From positions 992,001-1,056,000 of the forward strand of contig CAVPRU010000001.1 in the NCBI GenBank assembly GCA_963707875.1: a DNA stretch of 64,000 nt, written 5' to 3'. The position numbers and the translations under genes were made by a program. This document shows, one piece after another, positions 62,775 through 64,000 of this stretch. The notes under the pieces were generated by a model. It was not told where the DNA came from. It made no database searches and worked only from the letters and a program-made list of their open reading frames with translations. How positions within the stretch are numbered: position 1 is the stretch's first letter; each line of letters opens with the position of its first letter. This stretch comes from SZUA-320 sp963707875 (GTDB lineage: Bacteria; Gemmatimonadota; Gemmatimonadetes; Gemmatimonadales; GWC2-71-9).

Positions 62775-64000
62775 GACGGCGCGATCATCACGTGACCGAT
62801 TCCCTGTCCCTCCAGCCATCGGGCGACGTGGGAGTACTGGAATCCGTCACAGCACAGCAGTCCCCGCTCCACCCCCTCCTGGTGCATGGCCCGGACCAGC
62901 GCTCCCGGCAGGTCCTTCCCCCGGAGCACCGTCCGGTCGAAGAAGGTCCTCAACACGTCCAGCCTGTCCTCCAAGCCCGGCGTGGCATCGCGCCACCCGT
63001 CGGGGGGGGCGATGCCCAGGCGGTGGAGCCGTTCGCAGAGCAGGCTCACGTTGAGCCGGAGCATGGTGGCCCGGATCTCCTGGTCGTGCACCACCTGATA
63101 GCGCCCCACCGACTGCAGCAGGCATGAGGTCGGGATCAGTTCGAGCAGGAACCGGTCGGTGTCGGAGCCCGCCACCCGCTGGAACACCTCCCGTTCCAGG
63201 TCGCGGGAAGCTCGACTCACCCGGCTGGCCGTTCCGGGGTCCGCCTCGACTGCTTGCGCGGCACCGGCGTACACCACCGCCGCCATGAGCTCTTGGGAGT
63301 GGCCGGTCTCCACCCCGATCACCGCCGCCAGCTCCAGCACTGACGATAGCTTCTCGCCCTGGGGGCCCAGCAGGGAGAGCTTGTCTCGCCCAGGCAGCAC
63401 CCGGACCACTCCATCGGACGTCGCGTCACGCACCGCGGCAGTCACCGCGTCTAGGGCCTCCTCCGAGGGCTCCGGCAGCTCGTCTGCGGCGAGCCATCCG
63501 GCGATCTCAACCAGCCGCGCTTCGGAGTCCTCGGTCCGTGGAACCCCGGAGGAGTAGATCTCCCAGGCTGCCCTGCGGCTCACTTGTCCGGTGCCGGCCT
63601 GGAGCTTCACCATCTGGCCCAGCAGGTTCCGCTCGAGTTCGGCCTGCCCCTGATTCCGTGCCTGTTCCATCCGCTTCATCCGGGCGTACTCCATCATCGC
63701 CCGATACCGTGGGTGTCCCAGCGGCACCCCCAGCGATTCCGCCTTGGAGAGCAGCCAGGTCAGGTAGGCGCCGCTGTCCGCCCCGGGCGTGGACCGGTAG
63801 GTGGCCACCCGTTCGTAGCACTCCGCGGCGGCGGCGGTGCATCGTCGCGCGGCGCCATCCGATATCACCTCCGCCAGTCCGCCGAAGAAGGGCGCCACCG
63901 CACCCATCACCTCAATCGCGTTGGCCTCGAGGGCCCCGAACTCCGCCACCTCATCGCGAGGTTCCAGTCCCACGACCCGGGGAGCCAGCCGGTCGGCCCG
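62768..64000 (-). CDS. Unrecognised protein, partial at the window end
   Basis: The frame is open to base 64000, so the start lies outside the window; the GTG at 63973 is the first start codon seen. At least 401 residues are present. The product is helical, with a KRMEQARNQGQAELERNLLG region and a C-terminal strand-turn-helix (RGLLCCDGFQYSHVARWLEG) that has the same layout as the end of the 544-residue protein. No family recognised. It overlaps the zinc/pentapeptide gene. Confidence 0.65.
   Translation of the reverse strand, partial: RADRLAPRVVGLEPRDEVAEFGALEANAIEVMGAVAPFFGGLAEVISDGAARRCTAAAAECYERVATYRSTPGADSGAYLTWLLSKAESLGVPLGHPRYRAMMEYARMKRMEQARNQGQAELERNLLGQMVKLQAGTGQVSRRAAWEIYSSGVPRTEDSEARLVEIAGWLAADELPEPSEEALDAVTAAVRDATSDGVVRVLPGRDKLSLLGPQGEKLSSVLELAAVIGVETGHSQELMAAVVYAGAAQAVEADPGTASRVSRASRDLEREVFQRVAGSDTDRFLLELIPTSCLLQSVGRYQVVHDQEIRATMLRLNVSLLCERLHRLGIAPPDGWRDATPGLEDRLDVLRTFFDRTVLRGKDLPGALVRAMHQEGVERGLLCCDGFQYSHVARWLEGQGIGHVMIAPSW

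Overview
The window is GC-rich bacterial DNA with dense coding, many ATGA/GTGA stop-start overlaps and several GTG or TTG starts. The gene content points to a Gemmatimonadota (Gemmatimonadales-like) genome: a NagB-LmbE fusion, tandem TolB-propeller amidohydrolases, six-bladed-propeller lipoproteins, TPR lipoproteins, and an ECF sigma/anti-sigma/CHAT trio. The assignment is by style of gene content; no marker gene such as rRNA is present. I saw no tRNA, rRNA, CRISPR array or insertion sequence.

Positions 1-31 kb are chromosomal: the tail of a DnaE-type polymerase, an SRPBCC protein, a glucose/sorbosone dehydrogenase-like lipoprotein, DUF72, TfoX-like, IspH, PAS-Fis and TetR regulators, a propeller lipoprotein, an Omp85-like barrel protein, a 43-bp tandem repeat, two giant TolB-amidohydrolase paralogues, then the ECF sigma, anti-sigma, CHAT-TPR, Asp-box propeller pair and large secreted protein cluster, and two TPR lipoproteins. 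At least six genes here have frameshifts, several in homopolymer runs, and one is the normally essential ispH. I read most of these as assembly indels. None is visible from 31 kb onward.

Positions 31-39 kb hold a LuxR-like regulator with a degenerate receiver, secreted and membrane proteins, the NagB-LmbE fusion and a TolC-family protein.

Positions 39.6-64 kb look like an accessory or conflict-system region and hold the main discovery. A sigma-54-activator-like AAA+ gene precedes a good -24/-12 promoter candidate and ten tightly packed or overlapping genes (41390-50714): FHA-like plus RING-like zinc protein (candidate E3), ThiF/E1, E2, an unrecognised protein, a beta-grasp ubiquitin-like protein, a JAB/JAMM peptidase, an ARC/Mpa-like AAA unfoldase, a PafA/Dop-family enzyme, a Pup-like protein ending in Gly-Gly-Glu, and a second PafA/Dop-family enzyme. 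Ubiquitin-like (E1-E2-E3-JAB) and pupylation (Pup, PafA/Dop, ARC) chemistries therefore appear to sit in one transcript, with no 20S proteasome subunit in the window. Immediately beyond are three successive RyR-domain proteins (one alone, one fused to a TrkA-N membrane protein, one fused to an AAA ATPase) with a Cys-phosphatase, then a DUF4062-STAND-TPR protein, two unrecognised proteins and a zinc-finger/pentapeptide-repeat protein, running off the end of the window. The likely theme is regulated protein tagging and removal plus nucleotide-sensing effectors, perhaps in defence or stress; that role is inference.
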